Positions 6,912 to 13,057 of a stretch of 13,057 nt of DNA are shown here, piece after piece (position 1 is the stretch's first letter; each line of letters begins with the position of its first letter). The translations under genes and the position numbers were made by a program. Origin of the DNA: JBFWQM01 sp050249455 (GTDB taxonomy: Bacteria; Pseudomonadota; Alphaproteobacteria; MPNO01; VGEU01); NCBI GenBank assembly GCA_050249455.1, contig JBFWQM010000160.1, positions 1 through 13,057 on the forward strand, given 5' to 3'. A model generated the notes under the pieces. That model did no database searches. It was not told where the DNA came from and worked only from the letters and a program-made list of their open reading frames with translations.

Positions 6912-7597
6912 GCGAGGGCGGCGGCGAGCGCCGCAGTTTCCGCGTCGATAATCCCGTCGCAGCGCTCCGGCCGGAAGTGGCGCTGGAACGCCCGCACCGC
7001 GGCGACGGTCGCGGCGTCCGCGGCGCCGTGGTCCGGCACGCAATAGCCGATGCGGCCGAGGAGGGCCTGCATCGCCGCGACCGTGGCGGTCCCGGCACCG
7101 GCCGCCGCCGCCGGCCACACGCCGATGCCGGCGGCGGCGAGGCGGCGCCAGTCGAACAGCTCGCCGGGATCGTCCTTGCGCGCCGGCGCGACGTCGGAAT
7201 GGCCGAGCACGCGGACGGGCGGGATCGGATGGCGGGCGAGGATGCCCCGGCACAGCGCGATGAGCGCCTGCATCTGTGGCTCCGGGAACGGCCGGTAGCC
7301 CCATTCATGGCCGGGATTGACCAGCTCGATCCCGATCGACCGGTCGTTGATGTCGGTCGCGCCCTGCCAGCAGCTTACCCCGGCATGCCAAGCCCGCCGC
7401 GCCTCGTCGACCAGCCGGTATGCCGTGCCGTCCTCGTCGATCAGGTAATGGGCGCTGACCTGGGCTGCCGCGTCGCACAACCGGTCCAGCGCCGCCGCCG
7501 CGGTCGGCATGCCGGTGTAGTGCAGGATCAGCATATCGACCGTCCGTCCGGTCGGGCGCGGGCCGTGGTTGGGCGACGGACGGTCGACGATGGGCAC
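6908..7597 (-). CDS. N-acetylmuramoyl-L-alanine amidase, AmpD/AmiD type with C-terminal peptidoglycan-binding domain
   Basis: Predicted zinc amidase that cuts the bond between N-acetylmuramic (or anhydromuramic) acid and L-Ala in wall fragments. The Amidase_2 domain spans about residues 5-150. Likely zinc ligands are H26 in LILHYTGM, H133 in LGHSDVAP and D143 in KDDPG; E91 in IGIELVN and K141 fit the catalytic positions of AmpD. A PG_binding_1-type repeat follows at about 165-227. The GTG start at 7597 gives the expected SPNHGPRP beginning; GGAG lies 10 bases upstream. No signal peptide or lipobox is seen, so a cytoplasmic recycling role like AmpD is likelier than AmiD's outer-membrane role, although the C-terminal domain is AmiD-like. 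It ends 26 bases before rnpB and is 65 bases downstream of the LLM gene on the same strand. Confidence 0.92.
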   Translation of the reverse strand: MPIVDRPSPNHGPRPTGRTVDMLILHYTGMPTAAAALDRLCDAAAQVSAHYLIDEDGTAYRLVDEARRAWHAGVSCWQGATDINDRSIGIELVNPGHEWGYRPFPEPQMQALIALCRGILARHPIPPVRVLGHSDVAPARKDDPGELFDWRRLAAAGIGVWPAAAAGAGTATVAAMQALLGRIGYCVPDHGAADAATVAAVRAFQRHFRPERCDGIIDAETAALAAALA

Positions 7598-7599
7598 CT

Positions 7600-7652
7600 C
7601 AACGCGGCTCCGTGCCGGCGCAGCCGGCCGCGGTCGCGCCGGCTACGCGTTG
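7600..7652. repeat. Two-part hairpin between the LLM gene and the amidase gene
   Basis: CAACGCG (7600-7606) pairs with CGCGTTG (7646-7652), and inside it GCCGGCGC (7614-7621) pairs with GCGCCGGC (7636-7643), leaving a 14-base loop. On the minus strand it follows the LLM stop and covers the amidase ribosome binding site, ending two bases before that gene's GTG. No U-run follows. It could limit read-through or mask amidase translation; both are inferences. Confidence 0.4.
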
Positions 7653-7662
7653 CTCCCGTTGG

Positions 7663-8853
7663 TCATGCCATTGCCTTCGCCTTGCGCTCGAAGCCGCGGT
7701 ACTGGGCGTCGGACAGCGAACGCAGCGCCGGCATGACCTCCGACGCGAACCGGCGGATGTTTCCTTCGGTCAGGTCGGCCGGCATGGTACCGAACTGCAG
7801 CAGGGTCATGAAGGTCTGGAATCCGATGCGCCGGTGGCTCTCGATGATCTTCCTGCGCACCGTGTCGGGGCTGCCGACGATGATGATCCCCTGCTCCATC
7901 ATCCGCTCGATCGTCATGCCGCCGTGCAGGGTCTCCTTGTGCGCGGCGACCCGCTTGTACGACGACTTGGACAGGTAGCCGGGCGGGAACAGGATCTCGA
8001 ACGGCAGATAGAGGAACTTGTTGAACAGCGCCTCGATGTGCGGCCGCGCCTCGGCGACCGCCTTCTCGTCCGTCTCGCCGACATAGACCGGCGCGGTCCA
8101 GCCGATCTGCTGCGAGGACGCGGTGTAGCCGTAGCGGGTCTCGGCAACCTCGCGGTACATGTCGAGGAACCGGGCCACCGCCTCCATCGGGCTGTAGTTC
8201 TGCATGTAGACGTGGCGCCGGTCGGGGTGGGCCGCCCACACGATCGTCTCCGTCGAGCCCAGCGACGGGCACCAGATCGGCGGGTGCGGCTGCTGGTACG
8301 GCCGCGGCCAGACGTTCACGTACTCGAAGTGGTAGTGCTTGCCCTCGAATGCGAACGGCCCCGGCTCGGTCCAGGCGCGGACGATGAGGTCGTGCGCCTC
8401 CTCGTGACGCTCGTGCGAGATGGTGGGGTTGATGCCCATCGAGTAGTACTCGGCGCCGATGCCGCGGACGAACCCGGTGATGAGCCGCCCGCCGGTGATG
8501 CAATCGATCATCGCGTGCTCTTCGGCGAGCGTCAGCGGGTGCTCGCGCAGCGCGAACGCGTTGCCGAGGATCGCGATCTTGCAAGCCTTGGTCCGCCGCG
8601 ACAGCGCCGCCGCCATCACCACCGGCGACGGCATCAGGCCGTAGGCGTTCTGGTGATGCTCGTTGACGCTGATCCCGTCGAAGCCGAGCTCGGCGGCGAG
8701 CTCCAGCTCGTCGAGGTAGCGGTTGTACAGCGCGTGGCCCTGCTTCGGATCGAACTCGCTGTTGGGGAACGTGACCCAGGCGGACGGGTACTCGGCACGC
8801 ACCGCCATGTTCAGCGTAGCGTACGGCATCAGGTGGAACATGAACACTTGCAT
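7663..8853 (-). CDS. LLM class flavin-dependent oxidoreductase (bacterial luciferase-like monooxygenase)
   Basis: Member of the luciferase-like TIM-barrel family, which uses reduced flavin (FMNH2 or F420H2) to oxygenate or oxidise small organic substrates. The 396 residues are typical in length for the group. Visible signs are the N-terminal FMFHLMPY strand, DGISVNEHH (59-67, the His pair typical of the flavin/substrate pocket), GNAFALREHPLTLAEE (97-112), the conserved GGRLITGFVRG (121-131), and WPRPYQQPHPPIW (182-194). The ATG at 8853 follows GGGGA by eight bases. It lies 40 bases after the CMD-family gene, so it is the last gene of the four-gene set. No flavin reductase is visible nearby, so a separate reductase would be needed. 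The substrate cannot be read from the sequence. Confidence 0.92.
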   Translation of the reverse strand: MQVFMFHLMPYATLNMAVRAEYPSAWVTFPNSEFDPKQGHALYNRYLDELELAAELGFDGISVNEHHQNAYGLMPSPVVMAAALSRRTKACKIAILGNAFALREHPLTLAEEHAMIDCITGGRLITGFVRGIGAEYYSMGINPTISHERHEEAHDLIVRAWTEPGPFAFEGKHYHFEYVNVWPRPYQQPHPPIWCPSLGSTETIVWAAHPDRRHVYMQNYSPMEAVARFLDMYREVAETRYGYTASSQQIGWTAPVYVGETDEKAVAEARPHIEALFNKFLYLPFEILFPPGYLSKSSYKRVAAHKETLHGGMTIERMMEQGIIIVGSPDTVRRKIIESHRRIGFQTFMTLLQFGTMPADLTEGNIRRFASEVMPALRSLSDAQYRGFERKAKAMA

Positions 8854-8893
8854 GGCGGCGGTCCCCGACGGGCGGTTGCGATAGCGGCGGCGG

Positions 8894-9442
8894 TCAGTCG
8901 GGGAACGGCTTGGTGCCGTCGGGCAGCGGCACCTGGTAGACGTTCAGGACCATCGCCAGCAGCGTGTAGTAGCCGGCCATGCCGAGGAGGTCGGTCACGA
9001 CTTCCTGGCCGAGGATCTCTTGCGCGCTGCGGTAGGTCGCGTCGCTGACGTTGTGCTTCTCGTGCAGGTCGCGCATGAAGTCGTAGACGGTCTGCTCGGC
9101 GCGGTCGGCGAAGGTCGGGCGGCCGCCGGTGCGGATGGTCTCGATCGCCTGCGCGGAGATGCCGAACTTCTCCGCCAGCGGGGCGTGCGCGAACCACTCG
9201 AACTCGGCGTGCCAGAACCGCGCCGTCACCAGCACCGCCAGCTCGCGCAGCTTGTCCGGCACCTTGGATTCGAAGCGGATATAGCCGCCCAGCTTCTGCA
9301 CCTGGTCGGCCATGCCGGGGCTGTGCAGCAGCACCGGGAAGGGCCCGCGGACGTGGCCGCGCGGTCCGTTCTTGATGGCGTCGTGCACCGCCTTCTGGGC
9401 GGGATTGGCCGCTTCTGGCGTGACCGGAATATGTCGGGACAT
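8894..9442 (-). CDS. Carboxymuconolactone decarboxylase (CMD/AhpD-fold) family protein without cysteines
   Basis: An all-helical protein of 182 residues with the CMD family core at about 64-130: DKLRELAVLVTARFW (63-77), HAEFEWFAHAPLA (78-90), then KFGIS and the helix around ADRAEQTVYDFMRDL. The family includes 4-carboxymuconolactone decarboxylase of the protocatechuate pathway and AhpD-type peroxidatic proteins. The AhpD C-x-x-C motif is absent and the whole protein has no cysteine, so a thiol redox role is excluded. The E-W-x-x-H pattern instead suggests a lyase or isomerase-like or structural role. The ATG at 9442 follows AAGGA by nine bases. It sits 47 bases after the Rieske gene and 40 before the LLM gene, consistent with processing a ring-oxidation product. 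The exact reaction is unknown. Confidence 0.88.
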   Translation of the reverse strand: MSRHIPVTPEAANPAQKAVHDAIKNGPRGHVRGPFPVLLHSPGMADQVQKLGGYIRFESKVPDKLRELAVLVTARFWHAEFEWFAHAPLAEKFGISAQAIETIRTGGRPTFADRAEQTVYDFMRDLHEKHNVSDATYRSAQEILGQEVVTDLLGMAGYYTLLAMVLNVYQVPLPDGTKPFPD

Positions 9443-9489
9443 GAGCGATATCCTTGTCTGGCGTGTCGGTTCGATCTTCGGTAGGCGTG

Positions 9490-10515
9490 CTATTCGGCGG
9501 CGCGCCGCCCGGACTCTTCGACCAGGCGCGCCAGCAGTCGGCGCGCCTGGATCGTCGGGTTGTCGGCGTTGACGTCGATGGTCGGCGCCGACGGGTCGGT
9601 CGCGATCCGCCGCTCCGTCGCCTCGACCATCGCGACGTCCTCCAGGAAGGTGTTGCGGATGCCGCTGATCGCCGTGTGCACTGCCGGATCGTCGAGCTTG
9701 AAGTTGCGCGCCGCGACCCAGAAGTGGTGGGTGGTCGTCGGCGTCTCCGGCGTGCAGGCGTGCGAGTTGCGCACGCTGATCCCGTGCGCGAGGTTGCCTT
9801 CGAACGCGCCGGTGCCGACCTCGTAGACGCCGACGTCGAAGGCGATCGACGCGGGCGGGTAGTAGGTCCACTTGATCCAGTGGTCGACGTTGCCCTTGAA
9901 GTCGCCGATCTTCGCCCAGATCGGCGGCGGATCGGCGTCCGGCATCAGCCGCTCGCAATGGATGTTGCGCGGATTGCGCTGGACCTTGGGCGGCGTCGCC
10001 AGCGCGCCGTCGTTGCCGAGCGAGGTCGGGTGGACGTAGCGCGAGTGGGTCTGGTCGAGCTGGATGTCGATCAGGTTCTGGTAGTTGGCCTTGACGTGGA
10101 AGCGGTCGGTCACCGCGACCCACCCGGGAGAGTCGTGCCAGTAGAGGTCGGGGATCTGGCTCGCGTCGGCGTCGGCCGGCTCGCCCATCCAGACCCAGAC
10201 CCACCGATTGCGCTGCACTACGGGATAGCTGCGCACCCGCGCGCCCGGCGGCACGGTGGTCTGGCTCGGCACCCGCACGCAGGCGCCGGCCGGATCGAAG
10301 GTGAGGCCGTGATAGCCGCACTGGATGTCGTTGCCGATCACCTTTCCCACCGACAGCGGCGCCCGCCGGTGGCAGCAGCGGTCCTCCAGCGCGACCGGAC
10401 GGCCGTCGGCAGTCCTGTACAGCACCAGCGGCTGGTCAAGCAGGGTGCGAGCCAGCGGCGCATCGGACAGTTCGTGGTCCCACGCCGCAACGTACCAGGC
10501 GTCGTAGAGGTACAT
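9490..10515 (-). CDS. Rieske non-heme iron oxygenase, VanA / phthalate 4,5-dioxygenase-like oxygenase subunit
   Basis: Terminal oxygenase that would hydroxylate or O-demethylate an aromatic substrate with electrons from a separate reductase. The 341-residue protein has the Rieske domain at about 5-105, with [2Fe-2S] ligands C47/H49 and C66/H69 in RCCHRRAPL and CGYHG. The catalytic domain carries D154, H157 and H162 in DQTHSRYVH, the usual D-x-x-H-x4-H bridge plus iron histidines, and D293 in FLEDVAMVE as the likely third iron ligand. The beginning, MYLYDAWYVAAW, resembles VanA-type proteins. The ATG at 10515 follows AAAGGAG by nine bases. It is 32 bases downstream of the TRAP binding-protein gene. 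No ferredoxin or VanB-like reductase gene is in the window. VanA-like is a family statement, not a claim that vanillate is the substrate. Confidence 0.93.
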   Translation of the reverse strand: MYLYDAWYVAAWDHELSDAPLARTLLDQPLVLYRTADGRPVALEDRCCHRRAPLSVGKVIGNDIQCGYHGLTFDPAGACVRVPSQTTVPPGARVRSYPVVQRNRWVWVWMGEPADADASQIPDLYWHDSPGWVAVTDRFHVKANYQNLIDIQLDQTHSRYVHPTSLGNDGALATPPKVQRNPRNIHCERLMPDADPPPIWAKIGDFKGNVDHWIKWTYYPPASIAFDVGVYEVGTGAFEGNLAHGISVRNSHACTPETPTTTHHFWVAARNFKLDDPAVHTAISGIRNTFLEDVAMVEATERRIATDPSAPTIDVNADNPTIQARRLLARLVEESGRRAAE

Positions 10516-10547
10516 GGCTCGTCACTCCTTTCGCCGATCAGGCCGAC

Positions 10548-11570
10548 CTAGCTGCGATGCGACTGCGCGACTTCGGTCAGCAGCTTGTACAGGCGGTTCA
10601 GCTCCGGATCGGCGCCGATGACCTCGTCGCTGGCCGCGCGCGCGCGCGTCATGAACTCGGCCTTCTCCGATGGCGACAGGCGGATGACCTCCGTGCCGTT
10701 CGCCTTCCAGTTCTTCTCGGAATTGGCCTCGAACTCCTTCGACACGCCGAGCATGTGCGCCTGCGCGTCGAGGCCGACCTGGGTCACCATCTGCCGCAGG
10801 TCCGGCGGCAGCCCCTCGTACCAGGGCTTGTTGACGAACGCGGCGAGCAGGATCATCGCATCGTCCACCGGCGTGACGAACTTCGCCACCGTGTGGAATT
10901 TCATCGACCCCATCACGACCCAGCTCGAGCGCACGCCGTCGATGGCGCGCTGCTGCAGCGCCGGCAGCGCGTCGAGGAACGGCATCGGCACGCCGGTCGC
11001 GCCCAGCTTCTGCATCAATGTCGTCTCGAACTTGCTGGCGAGGACGCGGAATTTCTTGCCTTTGAAGTCGGCGAGCGTGCGCAGCGGCACGGTGGAGGCA
11101 TAGCTCGTCGGCCCGTAGATGAACACGCTGACGCCGGTCAGGTTCTTCTCGCGGCCGAGGTCGAGGAAGGGGGTGCGGAACCTGGGGTCGGTGACGGTCG
11201 CGAAGGCGTGGTCGATGCTGTCGAACAGGCCGGCGGCATCCGTGACCTGGAATCCCGGATGGACGCCCTTGAGGAAGCCGGGCGGCTGGACGAAGAGCTG
11301 GATGGTCCCCAGCTGCGTGCCCTGGATGAGCTGCGGGATGTCGCCGAGCTGGCCGCCGGGAAAGACCTCCGCCTTCATCCGCCCGGCGCTGCGCTCGTTG
11401 ATCAGCCTGGCGACCTCGTTGCAATAAGCGTGGTTCACGTCGTTGGAGACGTTGGTGCCGATCTTCATCACGATCGGATCGGCCGCCCGGGCGGTGCCGG
11501 CTGCGGCGGTGACGGCCAGCAGCAGCACAGCCGCGGCCGTTGCGAGATGTCTAGTGACGCCATTCGCCAT
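10548..11570 (-). CDS. TRAP transporter substrate-binding protein, DctP family
   Basis: Periplasmic binding protein that normally delivers a carboxylate ligand to DctQM membrane subunits. The 340-residue product begins at ATG 11570, preceded by GGGGAGAG. An in-frame ATG 39 bases further upstream has no such site and would bury the signal peptide. The signal peptide is residues 1-29 or 30 (basic N-terminus, AAAVLLLAVTAAAG core, TARA/ADP cleavage). Family marks are the early MKIGTN strand, FPGGQLGD (70-77), TLADFKGKKFRV (165-176) with R175 in the place of the conserved ligand-carboxylate arginine, and ALQQRAIDGV (204-213). It is the first gene of the set ahead of the Rieske oxygenase, suggesting that it captures that pathway's acidic substrate. 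No dctQ or dctM is nearby. Confidence 0.9.
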   Translation of the reverse strand: MANGVTRHLATAAAVLLLAVTAAAGTARAADPIVMKIGTNVSNDVNHAYCNEVARLINERSAGRMKAEVFPGGQLGDIPQLIQGTQLGTIQLFVQPPGFLKGVHPGFQVTDAAGLFDSIDHAFATVTDPRFRTPFLDLGREKNLTGVSVFIYGPTSYASTVPLRTLADFKGKKFRVLASKFETTLMQKLGATGVPMPFLDALPALQQRAIDGVRSSWVVMGSMKFHTVAKFVTPVDDAMILLAAFVNKPWYEGLPPDLRQMVTQVGLDAQAHMLGVSKEFEANSEKNWKANGTEVIRLSPSEKAEFMTRARAASDEVIGADPELNRLYKLLTEVAQSHRS

Positions 11571-11695
11571 CGGTGCTCTCCCCGTTCTGCTCGTCTGAAG
11601 CGAACGCACTTTTCAGGACGGCCCTGGAAGCCGCCCCCGTCGCCGCGAGCCTGGGGGATTGTTGATTCAAAATTCGATAGTTGTCTACAGAATCG
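11571..11695. promoter_or_regulatory. Spacer with AT-rich patch and possible operator ahead of the TRAP-Rieske gene set
   Basis: The 125 bases between the EamA stop and the TRAP start hold an AT-rich patch (11659-11695) in otherwise GC-rich DNA. It contains the imperfect palindrome TTGTCTACAG (11681-11690), of the T-x-G-T-x-x-A-C-x-A type bound by many GntR/FadR-like regulators, and the self-palindrome TTGATTCAA (11662-11670). GATTC (11664) and GAATC (11690) are GANTC sites. No good -35/-10 pair was found, and the regulator is not in the window, so the operator is a guess. Confidence 0.3.
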
Positions 11696-12580
11696 TTAGG
11701 CGTGCCCGGAACGGGCCTTTCGCGGGCGCAGCGCGCCCGGCTTCAGGATGATGAGCGCGACGCCGGCGACCGTGACCGCGCCGCCGGCCAGCGACTGCCA
11801 GCTCACCGGATCCCCGAAATAGATCACCGCGAACACGACGCCGAACCCCGGCATCAGCAGGGTGAACGGCATGGTCAGGTTGGTCCCGTTGCGCCCGATC
11901 AGCCGGATCCACAGCGTGTGGCCGAGCAGCGTGGCGACGATGCCCTGGTAGACGATCGAGCCGCAGGCCTCCCAGTCGGCGGCATGCAGTGCGGCCGCCT
12001 GGCCGCTCTCGAAAGCGAGCGACGCCGCCAGCGCCAGCACCGCCGACAGGAGCGCCACCCAGGCGTTGACCATCGCGGGGTTGGCCGGCCTCAGGCGCCG
12101 GACCAGGACGTTGTAGACCGCGAAGAAGAAGGCGGACACCAGGATGATCGCGACGCCGTGCCACCGCCCCGCGACCGTCGGCGCGCCCGCGACGAGCACG
12201 ACCCCGGCGAAGGCCAGGCCCATCCCGGCGGCGCGGCGCCAGCCGAACGCGTCGCCGAAGACAATCCATGCCAGCAGCGCCGCGAACGGCGCCATGGTCT
12301 GCAGCCCGATCGTCGCCGTGCCGGCGTCGATGTACTGGACGGCGACGATGGTCAGGCCGAAATGAAGCGGCCCCAGTATCGCGGCGAGGAGCAGCAGCTG
12401 GGGGAAGTCGCGCCGCGGCGGCAGAGGCACGAACCAGACGACCACCAGCCCGGCGAGCCCCATGCGGCACGCCAGCAGCAGCATCGGCGGCAGCTGGGCA
12501 ACCCCCGCCTTGGCCGCCACGACCGTGAACGCCCAGATCATGACGACGGCGACTGCCAACGCCATGTCGCGCACGCTCAT
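11696..12580 (-). CDS. EamA/DMT-superfamily permease (RhaT/RarD-like), 10 membrane segments
   Basis: Inner-membrane transporter of the drug/metabolite family; such proteins often export metabolites or amino acids. The 294-residue product is a tandem duplication. The first EamA unit (about 5-130) ends with AWIVFGDAFGWRRAAGMGLAFAG, and the second (about 142-275) ends with the matching VIYFGDPVSWQSLAGGAVTVAG. About ten hydrophobic helices are visible, with a basic tail RPRKARSGHA. The start is uncertain: ATG 12580 is chosen because it directly precedes the first helix, but neither it, ATG 12565, nor an upstream TTG 12616 has a clear ribosome binding site. It lies upstream of the TRAP gene set on the same strand with a 125-base gap and is divergent from ubiD. 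A link to the same pathway is possible but unproven. Confidence 0.87.
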   Translation of the reverse strand: MSVRDMALAVAVVMIWAFTVVAAKAGVAQLPPMLLLACRMGLAGLVVVWFVPLPPRRDFPQLLLLAAILGPLHFGLTIVAVQYIDAGTATIGLQTMAPFAALLAWIVFGDAFGWRRAAGMGLAFAGVVLVAGAPTVAGRWHGVAIILVSAFFFAVYNVLVRRLRPANPAMVNAWVALLSAVLALAASLAFESGQAAALHAADWEACGSIVYQGIVATLLGHTLWIRLIGRNGTNLTMPFTLLMPGFGVVFAVIYFGDPVSWQSLAGGAVTVAGVALIILKPGALRPRKARSGHA

Positions 12581-12605
12581 GCCGCGCAGGATCGTCGCGC
12601 CCGCC

Positions 12606-12638
12606 GCCGCTGTCAACGCATGGCCCGTCGACAGCGGC
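12606..12638. repeat. 9-base inverted repeat in the divergent EamA/UbiD promoter region
   Basis: GCCGCTGTC (12606-12614) and GACAGCGGC (12630-12638) are exact reverse complements with a 15-base spacer, placing the arms 24 bases (just over two helical turns) apart. The position between two divergent genes fits an operator for a dimeric regulator, but a chance GC-rich repeat cannot be excluded. No convincing promoter hexamers were seen in the 119 bases between the two start codons. Confidence 0.35.
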
Positions 12639-12699
12639 CCTGCGCCCAGGCTAACAATGGCCGATCAGCGAGAGGCAAACCGTCGGGGAACCGCACGAC

Positions 12700-13057
12700 A
12701 TGGCAACGACCAGCGGCACGAAACGCGACTACGCCGGCTTCGCCGGCCCGCACCAGGACCTGCGCGAATGGATCGAGCGGGCGGAATCGCTCGGCGAGCT
12801 GATGCGGGTGGAAGGCGTGGACTGGAACCTGGAGATGGGCTCGGTGGCGGAGATGATCTACCACGCCAAGCCGACCAACCCGCCGGCGATCCTGTTCGAG
12901 AACGTGCCGGGCTATCCCGAAGGCTTCCGCGTGCTGTCGGGCGCCACCAACTCGCCGCGCCGGCTGGCGCTGACCCTGGGCCTGCCGATGCCCGACCACC
13001 CGCTCGACGTGGTGCGCGCCTACCGCGACCGGATGAAGGAGTTCAAGGAGCTGCCGC
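12700..13057 (+). CDS. UbiD-family decarboxylase, N-terminal part (runs off the window)
   Basis: UbiD enzymes use prenylated FMN to decarboxylate, reversibly in some cases, aromatic or unsaturated acids. The 119 codons visible begin at ATG 12700, with GGGGAA about nine bases upstream. They show the typical UbiD beginning: QDLREWIERAESLGELMRVE (19-38), the NLEMGSVAEMIYH segment, PAILFENVPGYPEGFRVLSG (62-81), and RLALTLGLP. About 350-400 residues, including the prFMN-binding and E-R-E catalytic residues, lie beyond the window, so activity cannot be judged. It is the only plus-strand gene and is divergent from the EamA permease. The flavin prenyltransferase (UbiX type) it would need is not visible. 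It could be ubiquinone-pathway UbiD, but the catabolic neighbourhood points to an aromatic-acid decarboxylase. Confidence 0.9.
   Translation, partial: MATTSGTKRDYAGFAGPHQDLREWIERAESLGELMRVEGVDWNLEMGSVAEMIYHAKPTNPPAILFENVPGYPEGFRVLSGATNSPRRLALTLGLPMPDHPLDVVRAYRDRMKEFKELP

Noticed and set aside
9443..10321. N-terminal extension of the CMD-family gene, making an apparent 475-residue fusion
   Set aside because: The upstream part is an out-of-frame shadow of the Rieske gene; ATG 9442 with a good ribosome binding site gives a normal-length protein.
11571..11609. Earlier start for the TRAP binding protein
   Set aside because: It would place 13 polar residues before the signal peptide and lacks a ribosome binding site; ATG 11570 has GGGGAGAG upstream.
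9454..12802. Long plus-strand open frames opposite the Rieske, TRAP and EamA genes
   Set aside because: Low-complexity shadows without domains; the minus-strand frames carry catalytic motifs, a signal peptide or membrane helices.

Overview
The window comes from a very GC-rich Gram-negative bacterium, most likely an alphaproteobacterium of the Rhodospirillales/Acetobacterales kind. The grounds are the division and cell wall (dcw) gene order, a meso-diaminopimelate-type MurE, an alphaproteobacterial FtsL/FtsI pair, CTTGAC-type -35 elements, and an RNase P RNA placed between a peptidoglycan amidase gene and mraZ. The placement is inferred from protein and RNA motifs read by eye; no database search was run.

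Region 1 (1-6117, all on the minus strand) is the start of the dcw cluster, read right to left: mraZ, rsmH, ftsL, ftsI, murE and murF, the last cut by the window edge. Every junction overlaps (ATGA, TGATG, TGATG, a 14-base overlap, ATGA), so the six genes form one tightly coupled operon. Upstream of mraZ, four TGGGN words spaced exactly 10 bases apart (6078-6112) lie on top of a candidate promoter. This is a clear MraZ autoregulatory operator.

Region 2 (6118-7597) holds an intergenic stretch of about 360 bases with two AT-rich blocks and several exact inverted repeats. It is followed by rnpB (RNase P RNA, minus strand, 6482-6881) and by an N-acetylmuramoyl-L-alanine amidase with a peptidoglycan-binding domain. 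The candidate rnpB -35 box contains the amidase stop codon.

Region 3 (7663-13057) is a different, catabolic or accessory neighbourhood. On the minus strand, in transcription order, are a TRAP-type periplasmic binding protein, a VanA/phthalate-dioxygenase-like Rieske oxygenase, a carboxymuconolactone-decarboxylase-family protein with no cysteines, and an LLM flavin-dependent (luciferase-like) oxidoreductase. Gaps between them are 32-47 bases, so they are probably one operon. An EamA/DMT exporter-type permease lies just upstream on the same strand. A UbiD-family prenyl-FMN decarboxylase starts divergently at 12700 and runs out of the window.

Together the region 3 genes suggest uptake and ring or side-chain oxidation plus decarboxylation of a carboxylated aromatic or heteroaromatic compound. 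The substrate is unknown, and the expected partners (Rieske reductase, TRAP membrane subunits, UbiX-type flavin prenyltransferase, regulator) are not in the window. This cluster is the best candidate for an undescribed pathway. The dcw part is standard apart from its well-formed operator.
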